64,000 bases of DNA. It comes from DASUNP01 sp035249305. Lineage in GTDB: Bacteria; Acidobacteriota; Blastocatellia; UBA7656. The notes under the pieces were generated by a model, which had not been told where the DNA came from, did no database searches, and saw only the letters and a list, made by a program, of their open reading frames with translations. A program made the position numbers and the translations under genes. The DNA lies in assembly GCA_035249305.1 (NCBI GenBank), contig DATFGQ010000057.1:7451-71450 (forward strand), written 5' to 3'. Shown here piece after piece: positions 16,860 to 25,584 of the stretch (the stretch's first letter is position 1; every line of letters begins with the position of its first letter).

Positions 16860-17870
16860 ATGAAAGCAATGATACTCGCGGCGGGGTTCGGCACCAGGCT
16901 TTGGCCGCTGACCGAGGACCGCACAAAACCGGCTATCCCTTTTCTCAAACGGCCGCTGATCGCCTACACGGTCGAATACCTCGCCTCGCACGGCATACGC
17001 GACATAATCGTCAACCTCCACCATCAGCCTGATTCGATAACCCGCGCGCTCGGCGACGGGTCACACCTCGGCGTCAAGGTCGAGTATTCTTACGAAGAAG
17101 AGATACTGGGAACTTCCGGCGCCATCGACCGCGTTCGCGACAAGTTGGAGGCGGAAGATTTCATCGTGATAAACGGCAAGATCGTCACCGACATAGACCT
17201 GAGCGAGGCGATCAGCGCACACCGCGAGCGGCAGGCCATAGCGACGCTCATCCTGCGACAGAACGTGGCGCGCGAGCATTTCAGCATCGTCGAGGTCGAT
17301 GACCGCAGTTGCGTCTCTCGCTTCGCGGGGTTCCCCGAGCAGATAGCGACCGAAGCGATCACGACGGAATCGGGCGCGGCTTCATCTTCCCCCGCGAGCG
17401 CGAAGAGTGAAGACGCGCCGCTGATGTTCACGGGGATTCAGGTGCTGTCGCCGCGCATCTTCGAGTACGTACCGCGCGGCTGTTTTTCTCACTCGACGAT
17501 CCACGTCTACCCGCGTGCGATGGCCGAGGGCGAGACGGTCCTGGCGCACAGGTCGGAGGGCCAGTGGTACGAGATGAGCACGCTCGACCGCTACCTGGAG
17601 GCGAGCGTGCTGTTTATGCGCAAGAACGGGATGACGATTATCGATGGCGCAAACTGCGAGATAGCCGCCGACGCGCAGGTCCACAACTCTGTCCTGTGGG
17701 ACGGGGTGAAGGTCGGAAGCAATGCTCGCGTCCGCGAATCGGTGCTCGGCGAAAACGTCGCCGTGCCGGCGGGCGCGGTGATCGAGCGCGCGGTGGTCGT
17801 GCGCCGCGACATAGTTCGCGACATCGAGCGCGGGCTGGTGGTCGGAGAGAACCTCGTCGTCCCGCTTTAA
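16860..17870 (+). CDS. Sugar nucleotidyltransferase, MurU-like
   Basis: A 336-residue NDP-sugar synthase. The catalytic N-terminal domain opens with the signature MILAAGFGTRLWPLTEDRTK and continues with KPAIPFLKRPLI, HHQPDSITRAL and GTSGAIDRVRDKL. The C-terminal 80 residues look like a left-handed beta-helix (AAD-A-VHNSVLWDGVKVGSNARV, ESVLGENVAVPAGAVIERAV). It is directly followed, 3 bp later, by an AmgK-like kinase. In Pseudomonas, AmgK and MurU act in sequence to convert N-acetylmuramate into UDP-MurNAc during peptidoglycan recycling. MurU there lacks the beta-helix tail, so a mannose- or glucose-1-phosphate specificity remains possible. The pairing is the main argument for the recycling role. 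Confidence 0.8.
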   Translation: MKAMILAAGFGTRLWPLTEDRTKPAIPFLKRPLIAYTVEYLASHGIRDIIVNLHHQPDSITRALGDGSHLGVKVEYSYEEEILGTSGAIDRVRDKLEAEDFIVINGKIVTDIDLSEAISAHRERQAIATLILRQNVAREHFSIVEVDDRSCVSRFAGFPEQIATEAITTESGAASSSPASAKSEDAPLMFTGIQVLSPRIFEYVPRGCFSHSTIHVYPRAMAEGETVLAHRSEGQWYEMSTLDRYLEASVLFMRKNGMTIIDGANCEIAADAQVHNSVLWDGVKVGSNARVRESVLGENVAVPAGAVIERAVVVRRDIVRDIERGLVVGENLVVPL

Positions 17871-17873
17871 TAA

Positions 17874-18965
17874 ATGATGGCTACACCCGGCGAGACAACA
17901 CTATCAGGAAGCGCGATCGAGATGGTGGCGCGACGCCTCGCCGCCCCGCCGCACGAGCTGTCGATCACTCGCTTGAGCGGCGACGCCTCCACGCGATCCT
18001 ATTTCCGCGCCGAGACGCCGGGGGCGAGCGTCATCGTGGCGCTGTACGCCGAGCCGTTTAACGAGAACGAGAGCGCCGCTTCGCGTCTTGCGAGACTCGA
18101 AGCCGCGAACCCCGCAATCAGGCTTACGTTCGCAAATGACCCCTGCGCGCACGTGGAGGTCACCGCGCTGTTGGCGCAAGCGGGGCTCCCGGTCCCCGAA
18201 GTCCTCGCCGTCTCTGGCCGCGACAGCCTCCTGCTTATCGAAGACGTGGGCGACCTCCGCCTGCAAGACTGGCTCGCCGATCACACGAAGGACGAGGCGA
18301 TGCCGGCCTACGAACGCGCGACGGAATTGATAGTCAAGATTCAGGAGGCGACACCGCTCGCGTTGAGCCCCGATTCGATCTGCTCGCGGCTGGCTTTTGA
18401 TGCGGGGAAGCTCCGGTGGGAGCTCGGCTTCTTTTTCGCGAATTACTTCAACCGCTATCTCGCCGTCAGGCTCGACGCCGCGACGGCAAACGCGGTGCAG
18501 GAGGATTTCAAGGCCATCTCGACCGAGCTGGCCGCGCGCCCGCGCGTGCTTGCGCACCGCGACTTTCACACTCGCAACCTGATGATGCGCGAAGGCGAGA
18601 TGATAATCATCGATCACCAGGACGCGCGCATGGGGCCGGCCAGTTACGACGTGGCTTCGTTGCTCGCGGACCCTTACACGGCGCTCGACTCCGCGGTGGC
18701 TGACGAGATGGTCGAGCGGTTTATAGAGTTAAAGGCGGGCTCGGCGGTAAGGCTCGACGACGTAGACGAGTTTCGCCGCGAGCTTGAGCTGATGACCGTC
18801 CAGCGGATGTTGAAGGCCATCGGCACCTACTCGTCCCAGGCGGCGGTGGCGAATAATCCAGTTTACATCCCTTACATCGAGCCGGCGATAGAGAGGGCCT
18901 GCCGGAGCATGACGGCGCTCGGAAGATTCGACGCCACGCGCGCGTTGTTAGAGCGCACCCGCTAA
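17874..18965 (+). CDS. AmgK-like N-acetylmuramate/N-acetylglucosamine anomeric kinase
   Basis: A 363-residue aminoglycoside phosphotransferase-fold kinase. The catalytic loop is LAHRDFHTRNLMM, with the metal-binding Asp in IIDHQDARMGPASYDVASLL. The pattern H-Q-D-A-R-M-G-P-x-x-Y-D matches AmgK, which phosphorylates MurNAc and GlcNAc at the anomeric carbon. The N-terminus carries LSGDASTRSYFR, also typical. The two adjacent ATG codons at 17874 and 17877 are both possible starts. It follows the nucleotidyltransferase by 3 bp, so the two are almost certainly co-translated. A homoserine or choline kinase-like role is less likely given the partner gene. Confidence 0.82.
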   Translation: MMATPGETTLSGSAIEMVARRLAAPPHELSITRLSGDASTRSYFRAETPGASVIVALYAEPFNENESAASRLARLEAANPAIRLTFANDPCAHVEVTALLAQAGLPVPEVLAVSGRDSLLLIEDVGDLRLQDWLADHTKDEAMPAYERATELIVKIQEATPLALSPDSICSRLAFDAGKLRWELGFFFANYFNRYLAVRLDAATANAVQEDFKAISTELAARPRVLAHRDFHTRNLMMREGEMIIIDHQDARMGPASYDVASLLADPYTALDSAVADEMVERFIELKAGSAVRLDDVDEFRRELELMTVQRMLKAIGTYSSQAAVANNPVYIPYIEPAIERACRSMTALGRFDATRALLERTR

Positions 18966-18976
18966 TAAGAAACAAA

Positions 18977-19073
18977 TGTAGGGGCAGGGCTTGTCCCTGC
19001 CCGGATCGTCCGAAGGACGATGACATCATCGCGCTAACGCGCGATCCGGGCAGGGACAAGCCCTGCCCCTACA
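18977..19073. repeat. Long GGGGCAGGG palindrome
   Basis: A near-perfect inverted repeat of about 40 bp per arm: TGTAGGGGCAGGGCTTGTCC at the left and its complement at the right end, each arm itself containing GGGCAGGG/CCCTGCCC. It fills the gap between two convergent genes (the kinase and the DUF1573 protein) and could serve as a bidirectional terminator. Confidence 0.8.
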
Positions 19074-19102
19074 GGTTATCGCAATCCGCGATTAAATAGT
19101 CG

Positions 19103-19516
19103 TTATTCCGCCTTGAAGGTCGCGCGCAGGGTCAGCGTGAATGATTGATGATCAGGGTCGTTGGTAGTGACGGTCGCGGTCTTGACTATCTCACCTTTGT
19201 AGTTGTCGGTCTTTTCAATAGCGAGCGTGATCCCGCCCGTCTTGCCCGGCTCGACGACCTTATCGAAATTGCTGGTCGTGCAGCCGCACGACGGCGCGAC
19301 GTTGACGATTTCAAGGTTGGCGTCGCCTTTGTTTGCGACCTTGAACGTGTAGTTGAGCGGCGTGCCCGGCTTGACGGTCCCGAACGAGTGCTCAAGCGAC
19401 GCGATCGCCAGCGCAGGTTTCGCGCCGGTCGTCGCGGCGACTTTCTGCCCGGCCGTCATCGCAAAAACAAAGAACAGTAGCAAAGGCAACAATGCGAGCG
19501 TAGCTTTCGATCTCAA
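19103..19516 (-). CDS. Exported DUF1573 protein with CGC motif
   Basis: A 137-residue secreted protein: a signal peptide (LLPLLLFFVFAMTAGQKVAA), then a single DUF1573 immunoglobulin-like domain. The core reads LEHSFGTVKPGTPLNYTFKV, NVAPSCGCTTSNFDKVVEPG and GGITLAIEKTDNYKGEIVKT. The Cys-Gly-Cys pair is a conserved feature of the family; its role is not established, though a metal or redox function is plausible. It is a close relative of the N-terminal domain of the gene at 58648-59730, where the first of these Cys positions is a TGA codon. AGGATAAG precedes ATG 19516. Confidence 0.88.
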   Translation of the reverse strand: MRSKATLALLPLLLFFVFAMTAGQKVAATTGAKPALAIASLEHSFGTVKPGTPLNYTFKVANKGDANLEIVNVAPSCGCTTSNFDKVVEPGKTGGITLAIEKTDNYKGEIVKTATVTTNDPDHQSFTLTLRATFKAE

Positions 19517-19667
19517 TGTCTTATCCTCCGTAAAATTGATCTCGGATTATTAGAACGTACACGACGGCCGGCCGGTTACACGACCTCGGAAAATGCTCTC
19601 AAGGCTTGAGAAGCCGGCCCGCGCGAATTACCATTAGGGCCTCAAGGATACCTCAGGAGAAGGACTC

Positions 19668-20504
19668 ATGACCGTATTAGCGATTCTCGTCGCGTTCGCC
19701 GCCGCGTTAAATACATTACCGACCCAGGATAAGAAACTCAAGCCTGAAGAGCTGGTCGCGCGCCACGTCGAATCTCTTGGGAGCAAAGAGGCGCAATCGG
19801 CCGCGCGCTCGCGCGTCGCCGTGGGCCAGATGACGCTGACGATGCGCGTAGGCGGGGCCGGAAGCCTGACGGGCGAGGGCATAATTGTTTCGACGGGGCC
19901 GAAGATGCGGATGAACATAAAGTTCCCCACGGTCGAATACCCCGGCGAGGACATGGCGTTCGACGGCTCGAAAGCCGCGACGAGTTTTCTGAGGAGCGGG
20001 AACCGGTCGCGGCTGGGCGCGTTCGTCAGCCAGCAAGAGGCCGTGTTGAAGGAAGGGCTGCTGGGAGGCGTGCTCTCGACCGCTTGGCCGCTCCTGCGCC
20101 TCGACGAGCAGCAGCCGCGCATCGAATACAAAGGCTTGAAGAAGATCGACGGCCGCGAGCTGCACGAGATGAGCTACCGCCCGCGCAAGGGGGCGTCCGA
20201 GCTGAAGATACTGCTGCACTTCGACCCGGCGACTTTCCGTCACGTGCGCACGCAGTACAGCTTCATGATCGGGGCGACCGTCGGGCCGAGGGAGGACCCG
20301 AATATCAACCCGGAGAGCTATTACTCTCTGGTCGAAGAGTTCGACGATTTCCGCGAGGCCAATGGGCTTATGCTGCCTCACAAATACAGGCTGCAACTGA
20401 GCGTGCAGACCGGGAGGACCTCGGCGCTTCACGATTACAACTTCTCGGTCAGCCAGATTTCGCATAACGATAAGGTCGAGGAAAAAATCTTCACGCTCAA
20501 GTGA
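19668..20504 (+). CDS. Hypothetical exported LolA-fold-like protein
   Basis: A 278-residue protein with a short N-terminal hydrophobic stretch (MTVLAILVAFAAALNTL) likely to be a signal peptide. The rest is rich in beta-strands: LTGEGIIVSTGPKMRMNIKF, DMAFDGSKAATSFL, LKILLHFDPATFRHVRTQYS, YYSLVEEFDDFREANGLMLP. The pattern of a C-terminal KYRL...F ending in VEEKIFTLK resembles the half-barrel lipoprotein-sorting fold (LolA/LolB-like) found in many hypothetical proteins of this phylum. No lipobox is seen. A strong AGGAGAAGG precedes ATG 19668. The next gene starts 19 bp after its stop, suggesting an operon with the PPOX gene. Confidence 0.65.
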   Translation: MTVLAILVAFAAALNTLPTQDKKLKPEELVARHVESLGSKEAQSAARSRVAVGQMTLTMRVGGAGSLTGEGIIVSTGPKMRMNIKFPTVEYPGEDMAFDGSKAATSFLRSGNRSRLGAFVSQQEAVLKEGLLGGVLSTAWPLLRLDEQQPRIEYKGLKKIDGRELHEMSYRPRKGASELKILLHFDPATFRHVRTQYSFMIGATVGPREDPNINPESYYSLVEEFDDFREANGLMLPHKYRLQLSVQTGRTSALHDYNFSVSQISHNDKVEEKIFTLK

Positions 20505-20523
20505 ATCATAAGAGGTTTCGAGA

Positions 20524-20982
20524 ATGCAGATCTCCTCTTTCTCTGAGATTGAATCTGAGTTCATCGCTCGCGTCCACTCGATGGTGTGGTGCAGCTTTGC
20601 CACCGTCGACACGCGGAACCGCGTGCGCTCGCGCGTACTGCACACGATCTGGGAGGGCGCGACGGGGTGGGCGGCCACGAGGCCCGACTCGTTGAAGGCG
20701 CGTCACATCGCGCACAACCCTTACGTGTCGCTGGCCTACGTCTCGGATGTCTACAAGCCTGTCTACGCCGACTGCACGGCCGAATGGGTAGACGACCTTT
20801 CGGCTAAGCAGCGCATCTGGGACATGTTCACGGCCGCGCCGCCGCCGCTCGGGTATGACCTCAAGGCATTCTTCAGCGGCGTCGACAGCCCAGGCTTCGG
20901 GTTATTAAAACTTACGCCATGGCGGATAGAGCTGTTTGACATAACCAACCCGGACAACTACAGAAGAGTCTGGAGGCCATGA
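20524..20982 (+). CDS. Pyridoxamine 5'-phosphate oxidase-fold family protein
   Basis: A 152-residue split-barrel flavin-binding family protein. Conserved parts are HSMVWCSFATVDTRNRVRSR, TRPDSLKARHIAHNPYVSLA and FFSGVDSPGFGLLKLTPWRI. These match the general-stress PPOX group, which binds FMN, F420 or heme, more than true PdxH (present separately at 24363). The substrate is unknown. The start is ATG 20524, preceded by AAGAGG. The stop TGA at 20980 is followed in the same frame by a HipA-like fragment without its own start codon. Confidence 0.82.
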   Translation: MQISSFSEIESEFIARVHSMVWCSFATVDTRNRVRSRVLHTIWEGATGWAATRPDSLKARHIAHNPYVSLAYVSDVYKPVYADCTAEWVDDLSAKQRIWDMFTAAPPPLGYDLKAFFSGVDSPGFGLLKLTPWRIELFDITNPDNYRRVWRP

Positions 20983-21201
20983 AGACCTACCGGGCGCGCG
21001 ACGCAACTGACGGGGTGGGACCCTCCGCTCGCCCAGAGACTGGGCCGCGAAGTTATAAGGGCTGCAGTCGAAGCAGTCCCCGATGAATTCCTTCAGCCGC
21101 TTCTGCCGCAAGCAGCCTCGACCGCCCAGCTTGCGCGAAGAAGAGAAGCTTACGTAGCATTCCTGTGGAAACGGTTGAAGCCGCCGCGCACGTTCGCGTG
21201 A
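20983..21201 (+). pseudogene. Remnant of a HipA-family-like protein, C-terminal part
   Basis: Directly after the PPOX stop and in the same frame, 72 codons stay open to TGA 21199-21201 and read GRATQLTGWDPPLAQRLGRE, then AAVEAVPDEFLQPLL and RRREAYVAFLWKRLKPPRTF. This resembles the C-terminus of HipA-family kinases of Actinobacteria and Acidobacteriota (a VPDEWL-like helix followed by a RRxAYVxFL helix). There is no ATG, GTG or TTG to start it, and no kinase core upstream. It is probably a decayed remnant or an uncharted alternative-start peptide. The family assignment rests on short motifs only. Confidence 0.4.
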
Positions 21202-21211
21202 GGAGGAGAGT

Positions 21212-22147
21212 ATGCGTTACCTGACCATCACTTTGATCTTTGCCGCGATTGTTCTGACGACCGCGCCGACGGCCCGTGGGTGGAATAAGCCCGGCCATAT
21301 GGTGAGCGGGGCGATAGCCTACGCGGAGTTGAAAGCCTCAGACCCCGATGCCGCAAAGAAGGTCGTGGAGATTTTAAAGGCGCTCCCCGAGTACCGCCGC
21401 AAGTGGCTGCCCGCGATCAGGCGAAGCCCGGTCGGTCTCAGAAATCATGACCTGTACGTGTTCATGTACGCGGCGCGCTGGGCCGACGACATCCGCGAGA
21501 CGGAATTCCATTGCGGGAATTGCCACTTCATAAACTACCCGTTCAAGCCCGACGGCCAGCCCGGCAGCGTGACTACGAGGGAGCCGGCCGACATCAACGT
21601 CGAGAAGACGTTCGAGCAGAAGCTGGCGATCGTGCGGGACGCAAACAGCGCCGAGATCGATAAGGCGATGGCGCTCGCGTGGATATTTCATCTGGTCGGC
21701 GATGTTCATCAGCCGCTCCACACGTCGGCGCTCTTTACGACTCAGTTCCCCAACGGAGATCAAGGCGGCAACCTGATATTCATCCGCACGCGCTCCAACG
21801 CGAATACGACAAGGCTGCACAGCTACTGGGACGGGCTGGTGATCTCATCCGAAAGCTTCCCGCAGGTCCGCGAGAAGGCCGACGAGCTGCGGTCAAGGGT
21901 GAGCCACCGTCGCGCGGCGCTCGGCGAGCTTAGGGAGAAAGACTTTCACGACTGGGCTGAACGAGAGAGCTTCACGGCCGCGAAGATCCACGCATACCAG
22001 ATGGGTGCGATACAGGGAGGCGCGGACGAGACTCACGGCGAGGTGTTGCCCTCGAACTACACGTTCGTAGCCAGGCCGCTGGCGGAGCGGCGGATGGTGC
22101 TTGCGGGCTACAGGCTCGCCGATATTTTGAAAGAAACATTCGATTAA
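21212..22147 (+). CDS. S1/P1-family zinc nuclease, secreted
   Basis: A 311-residue exported nuclease. A signal peptide (TITLIFAAIVLTTAPTARG) is followed by the mature N-terminus WNKPGHM, whose Trp and His are zinc ligands in the S1/P1 family. Other ligand motifs are ARWADDIR, CHFINYPF, MALAWIFHLVGDVHQPLHTS (H-x3-D-x-H), GDQGGNLIF and LHSYWDG. Such enzymes cleave single-stranded DNA and RNA outside the cytoplasm, often for nutrient scavenging. The ribosome site AGGAGGAGAG before ATG 21212 is strong. It is the first gene of a pair with the DUF2911 protein 55 bp downstream. Confidence 0.93.
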   Translation: MRYLTITLIFAAIVLTTAPTARGWNKPGHMVSGAIAYAELKASDPDAAKKVVEILKALPEYRRKWLPAIRRSPVGLRNHDLYVFMYAARWADDIRETEFHCGNCHFINYPFKPDGQPGSVTTREPADINVEKTFEQKLAIVRDANSAEIDKAMALAWIFHLVGDVHQPLHTSALFTTQFPNGDQGGNLIFIRTRSNANTTRLHSYWDGLVISSESFPQVREKADELRSRVSHRRAALGELREKDFHDWAERESFTAAKIHAYQMGAIQGGADETHGEVLPSNYTFVARPLAERRMVLAGYRLADILKETFD

Positions 22148-22202
22148 AGCCTGCGTATCTCTAGCAGGTTTCCGATATTTCCACTCACTTGGAGGTACTG
22201 TG

Positions 22203-22829
22203 ATGAAAGCTTTGCGCTCGATACCCAAAACCTTGCCGCTCGCTTTACTGCTGTTTGCCGCCCTGTCGGCCAACGCCCAGGATAAGAAGCCGGCGATTGC
22301 TGCTTTCGGGAGCGATTCGTTAGAACGCGGGACAGTCAGGGTTGGTTACTGGAACAGGGAGAAGAACGGAGGGGCGGGCGGATTCTTTATAGACTACGGC
22401 AAGCCCGTCTGGAAGGCTGAGTACGAAGACGCCGCGAAGTTCGACCCGATGACCAAAGGAAAGATCTGGCGGTTGGGCAGCGAGTACTGGACCGTGCTCG
22501 ACACCAACGTCCCGCTGAAGATCGCCGGGACTACGATCCCCGCGGGGCTGTGGTATCTCGGATTGCACCGGTCACAAGACGGAGCGACCTGGAGCCTCGT
22601 CTTCATAGACCCTGCCAAAGCCAGGAGCATGCAACTCGACCCGTCGGAGATCAACCGCGCCCCGGTGGCTCACAAAGCAGTGATGACCATGGAGCAACCG
22701 GGCGAGACGGCAGAAAAGCTGACGCTCACGCTCGACGTTCCGAAGACGGACCTCAAACAGTCGCAGTTGAAGATCCACTGGGGCAAGCTTCAGCTTAAAG
22801 CGCCCATCGAAGTCTCGATCGGGAGCTAG
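22203..22829 (+). CDS. DUF2911 domain exported protein
   Basis: A 208-residue protein with a signal peptide (TLPLALLLFAALSANA). The DUF2911 core is present: IWRLGSEYWTVLDTNVPLKI, GTTIPAGLWYLGLHRSQDGA, ending in a beta-rich segment QLKIHWGKLQLKAPIEV. In the family the asparagine-containing motif usually reads WRLGANEATT; here it is WRLGSEYWTV, a divergent form. Function is unknown. ATG 22203 is preferred to GTG 22200, giving a 7-nt gap after GGAGG. It ends before a strong hairpin at 22880-22910 shared with the convergent BNR gene. Confidence 0.82.
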   Translation: MKALRSIPKTLPLALLLFAALSANAQDKKPAIAAFGSDSLERGTVRVGYWNREKNGGAGGFFIDYGKPVWKAEYEDAAKFDPMTKGKIWRLGSEYWTVLDTNVPLKIAGTTIPAGLWYLGLHRSQDGATWSLVFIDPAKARSMQLDPSEINRAPVAHKAVMTMEQPGETAEKLTLTLDVPKTDLKQSQLKIHWGKLQLKAPIEVSIGS

Positions 22830-22879
22830 CGATAACTCTTCATAGCGATGGCGCAAGGCGGCGTCTTGTGCTACATAAT

Positions 22880-22910
22880 GGGCGCTCGGTCGGTGCACGG
22901 CCGAGCGCCC
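22880..22910. terminator. Bidirectional hairpin terminator between convergent genes
   Basis: A perfect 10-bp stem GGGCGCTCGG/CCGAGCGCCC with an 11-nt loop lies between the DUF2911 gene and the convergent BNR gene. The downstream run is TTATAA rather than a clean U-tract, so termination strength is uncertain. Confidence 0.6.
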
Positions 22911-22938
22911 TTATAATCAAAAGATGGTGAGCGGCCTG

Positions 22939-24246
<1,308 letters not shown>

Positions 24247-24362
24247 GATGCTGACCCTCAGGTTTTCAGTTACTTCTCTGGGCAAAGACACGGCCTGTTG
24301 CGGCTAATACTATAACTTCGGCCTTCTTCTTACAACCATATTCTTCGTGCTAAATTAGATCT

Positions 24363-24980
24363 ATGAGTGAGGCTGAGACAGAGCTGAGAAGAAAAGACCT
24401 GGACCCGGACCCGTTCAAGCAGTTCGCGAAATGGTACGAATCGGCCGAGGCTGCGCACCCGAAGCTGCCCAACTCCATGACGCTGGCCACGGCGACGCGC
24501 GACGGGAGGCCATCGGCGAGGACAGTTTTGCTCAAGGGTTTCGACGAGGATGGGTTCGTCTTTTATACGAACTACGACAGCCAGAAGGGGCGCGAGCTTG
24601 AGGAGAACCCGCAGGCGGCGCTCGTCTTCTACTGGGCGGCGATCGACATGCAGGTGCGCATCGAAGGCAGCGTGACAAAGACTACGCGCGAAGAGTCTGA
24701 AGAGTATTTCAAGACCCGGCCCCTCCTCAGCCGCCTGAGCGCGTGGGCCTCCAAACAGAGCAGCGTTGTGGAAAGCCGCAAGGTCCTGGAAGATGAGATG
24801 AGTCATGCCGCGATGCGTTTCGATTATGGAGAGGTGCCGCTGCCGCCTTACTGGGGCGGCTATCGATTGCGGCCTTCGGTGATTGAGTTCTGGCAGAACC
24901 GGTCGGGCCGCCTGCACGACCGCTTCCGCTACACGCGGCAAAGCGACGGCCGGTGGCTGATCGAGCGGCTATCGCCTTAA
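24363..24980 (+). CDS. pdxH: Pyridoxamine 5'-phosphate oxidase
   Basis: This 205-residue FMN enzyme oxidises pyridoxine or pyridoxamine phosphate to pyridoxal 5'-phosphate, the last step of vitamin B6 synthesis and salvage. Conserved PdxH segments: DPDPFKQFAKWYESAEAA, PNSMTLATATRDGRPSARTV, LLKGFDEDGFVFYTNYDSQK, WAAIDMQVRIEGSVTK, SRLSAWASKQS and the C-terminal YTRQSDGRWLIERLSP. Length and order match E. coli PdxH (218). The gene stands alone: 20 bp after its stop the hairpin-chain element at 25001-25234 begins. Confidence 0.97.
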   Translation: MSEAETELRRKDLDPDPFKQFAKWYESAEAAHPKLPNSMTLATATRDGRPSARTVLLKGFDEDGFVFYTNYDSQKGRELEENPQAALVFYWAAIDMQVRIEGSVTKTTREESEEYFKTRPLLSRLSAWASKQSSVVESRKVLEDEMSHAAMRFDYGEVPLPPYWGGYRLRPSVIEFWQNRSGRLHDRFRYTRQSDGRWLIERLSP

Positions 24981-25000
24981 ACAAGACGGTTCAGCACACT

Positions 25001-25234
25001 AAAGCGTGTCTGAAAAGTCCCCGAAGGGGACACATAAAAAAGCCAGGGGCAACGCCCCTGGAAACGGGTTGTTAATAATGAGAAGCCCTGAAAGGGCGAT
25101 ACTTTTATCGCGCCCTTTCAGGGCTTCATCTCGTATGACGGCTTACCCGGCGCGTTGCGCCGGGCTATTGAATTACGCCTCTTCGAGGCTTCCTATTGAA
25201 TCAGGCCCCTTCGGGGGCTTTTCAATCACGCTCT
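25001..25234. mobile_element. MITE-like hairpin-chain element, 234 bp
   Basis: The ends resemble those of the element at 16632: left AAAGCGTGTCTGAAAAG, right (reverse complement) AGAGCGTGATTGAAAAG, 14 of 17 identical to each other. Inside is a chain of tight palindromes: CCCCGAAGGGG, CCAGGGGCAACGCCCCTGG, GCCCTGAAAGGGC and a partner, CCCGGCGCGTTGCGCCGGG, CCTCTTCGAGG and CCCCTTCGGGG. No flanking direct repeat is seen. The right end overlaps the last codons and the stop of the phhB gene. Confidence 0.6.
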
Positions 25235-25584
25235 AAACTCTGCCCCTCGTATAACCGATCTGTCTTTGCAGCCATGATGAAATCGTTGCGGTGCAATCCT
25301 CTGATCTTGTGCGTCCACCACGTCACGGTGACCTTGCCCCATTCGGTTAAGAGCGCGGGGTGATGACCTTCGGCTTCCGCCGCGCGGCCGACGCGGTTCG
25401 TGAAATCTAGCGCGCGGGCGAAACCGTCGAACTTGAAAACGCGCTCAAGGCGTTTGACGCCATCGCGCTCGATCATCTGCCAGTCGCGTATTTGCGGCAG
25501 CAGCTCTTTAACCTCTTCCTCCGTAGCCAGGGGAGCGTCCCTGCGACAGGCGACGCAGCGCATCTCGGCCAACCCTTCAGTCAT
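25222..25584 (-). CDS. phhB: 4a-hydroxytetrahydrobiopterin dehydratase (PhhB/PCD)
   Basis: A 120-residue pterin-4a-carbinolamine dehydratase, which recycles the pterin cofactor of aromatic amino acid hydroxylases and can assist folate-type pterin metabolism. The family core is FKFDGFARALDFTNRVGRAA, then EAEGHHPALLTEWGKVTVTW (the H-H-P motif with catalytic His) and WWTHKIRGLHRNDF. ATG 25584 overlaps the end of folA by 8 bp and has GGGAGGG in front; upstream extensions are just folA in another frame. The last codons and the stop come from the terminal repeat of the element at 25001-25234. Third gene of the thyA-folA-phhB operon. Confidence 0.9.
   Translation of the reverse strand: MTEGLAEMRCVACRRDAPLATEEEVKELLPQIRDWQMIERDGVKRLERVFKFDGFARALDFTNRVGRAAEAEGHHPALLTEWGKVTVTWWTHKIRGLHRNDFIMAAKTDRLYEGQSLERD

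Noticed and set aside
20980..20982. In-frame TGA after the PPOX gene as a second selenocysteine codon
   Set aside because: The PPOX protein is complete at this point, the context (WRP-TGA-RP) matches no Cys position, and no GGUC-type hairpin follows. It is an ordinary stop before a remnant.
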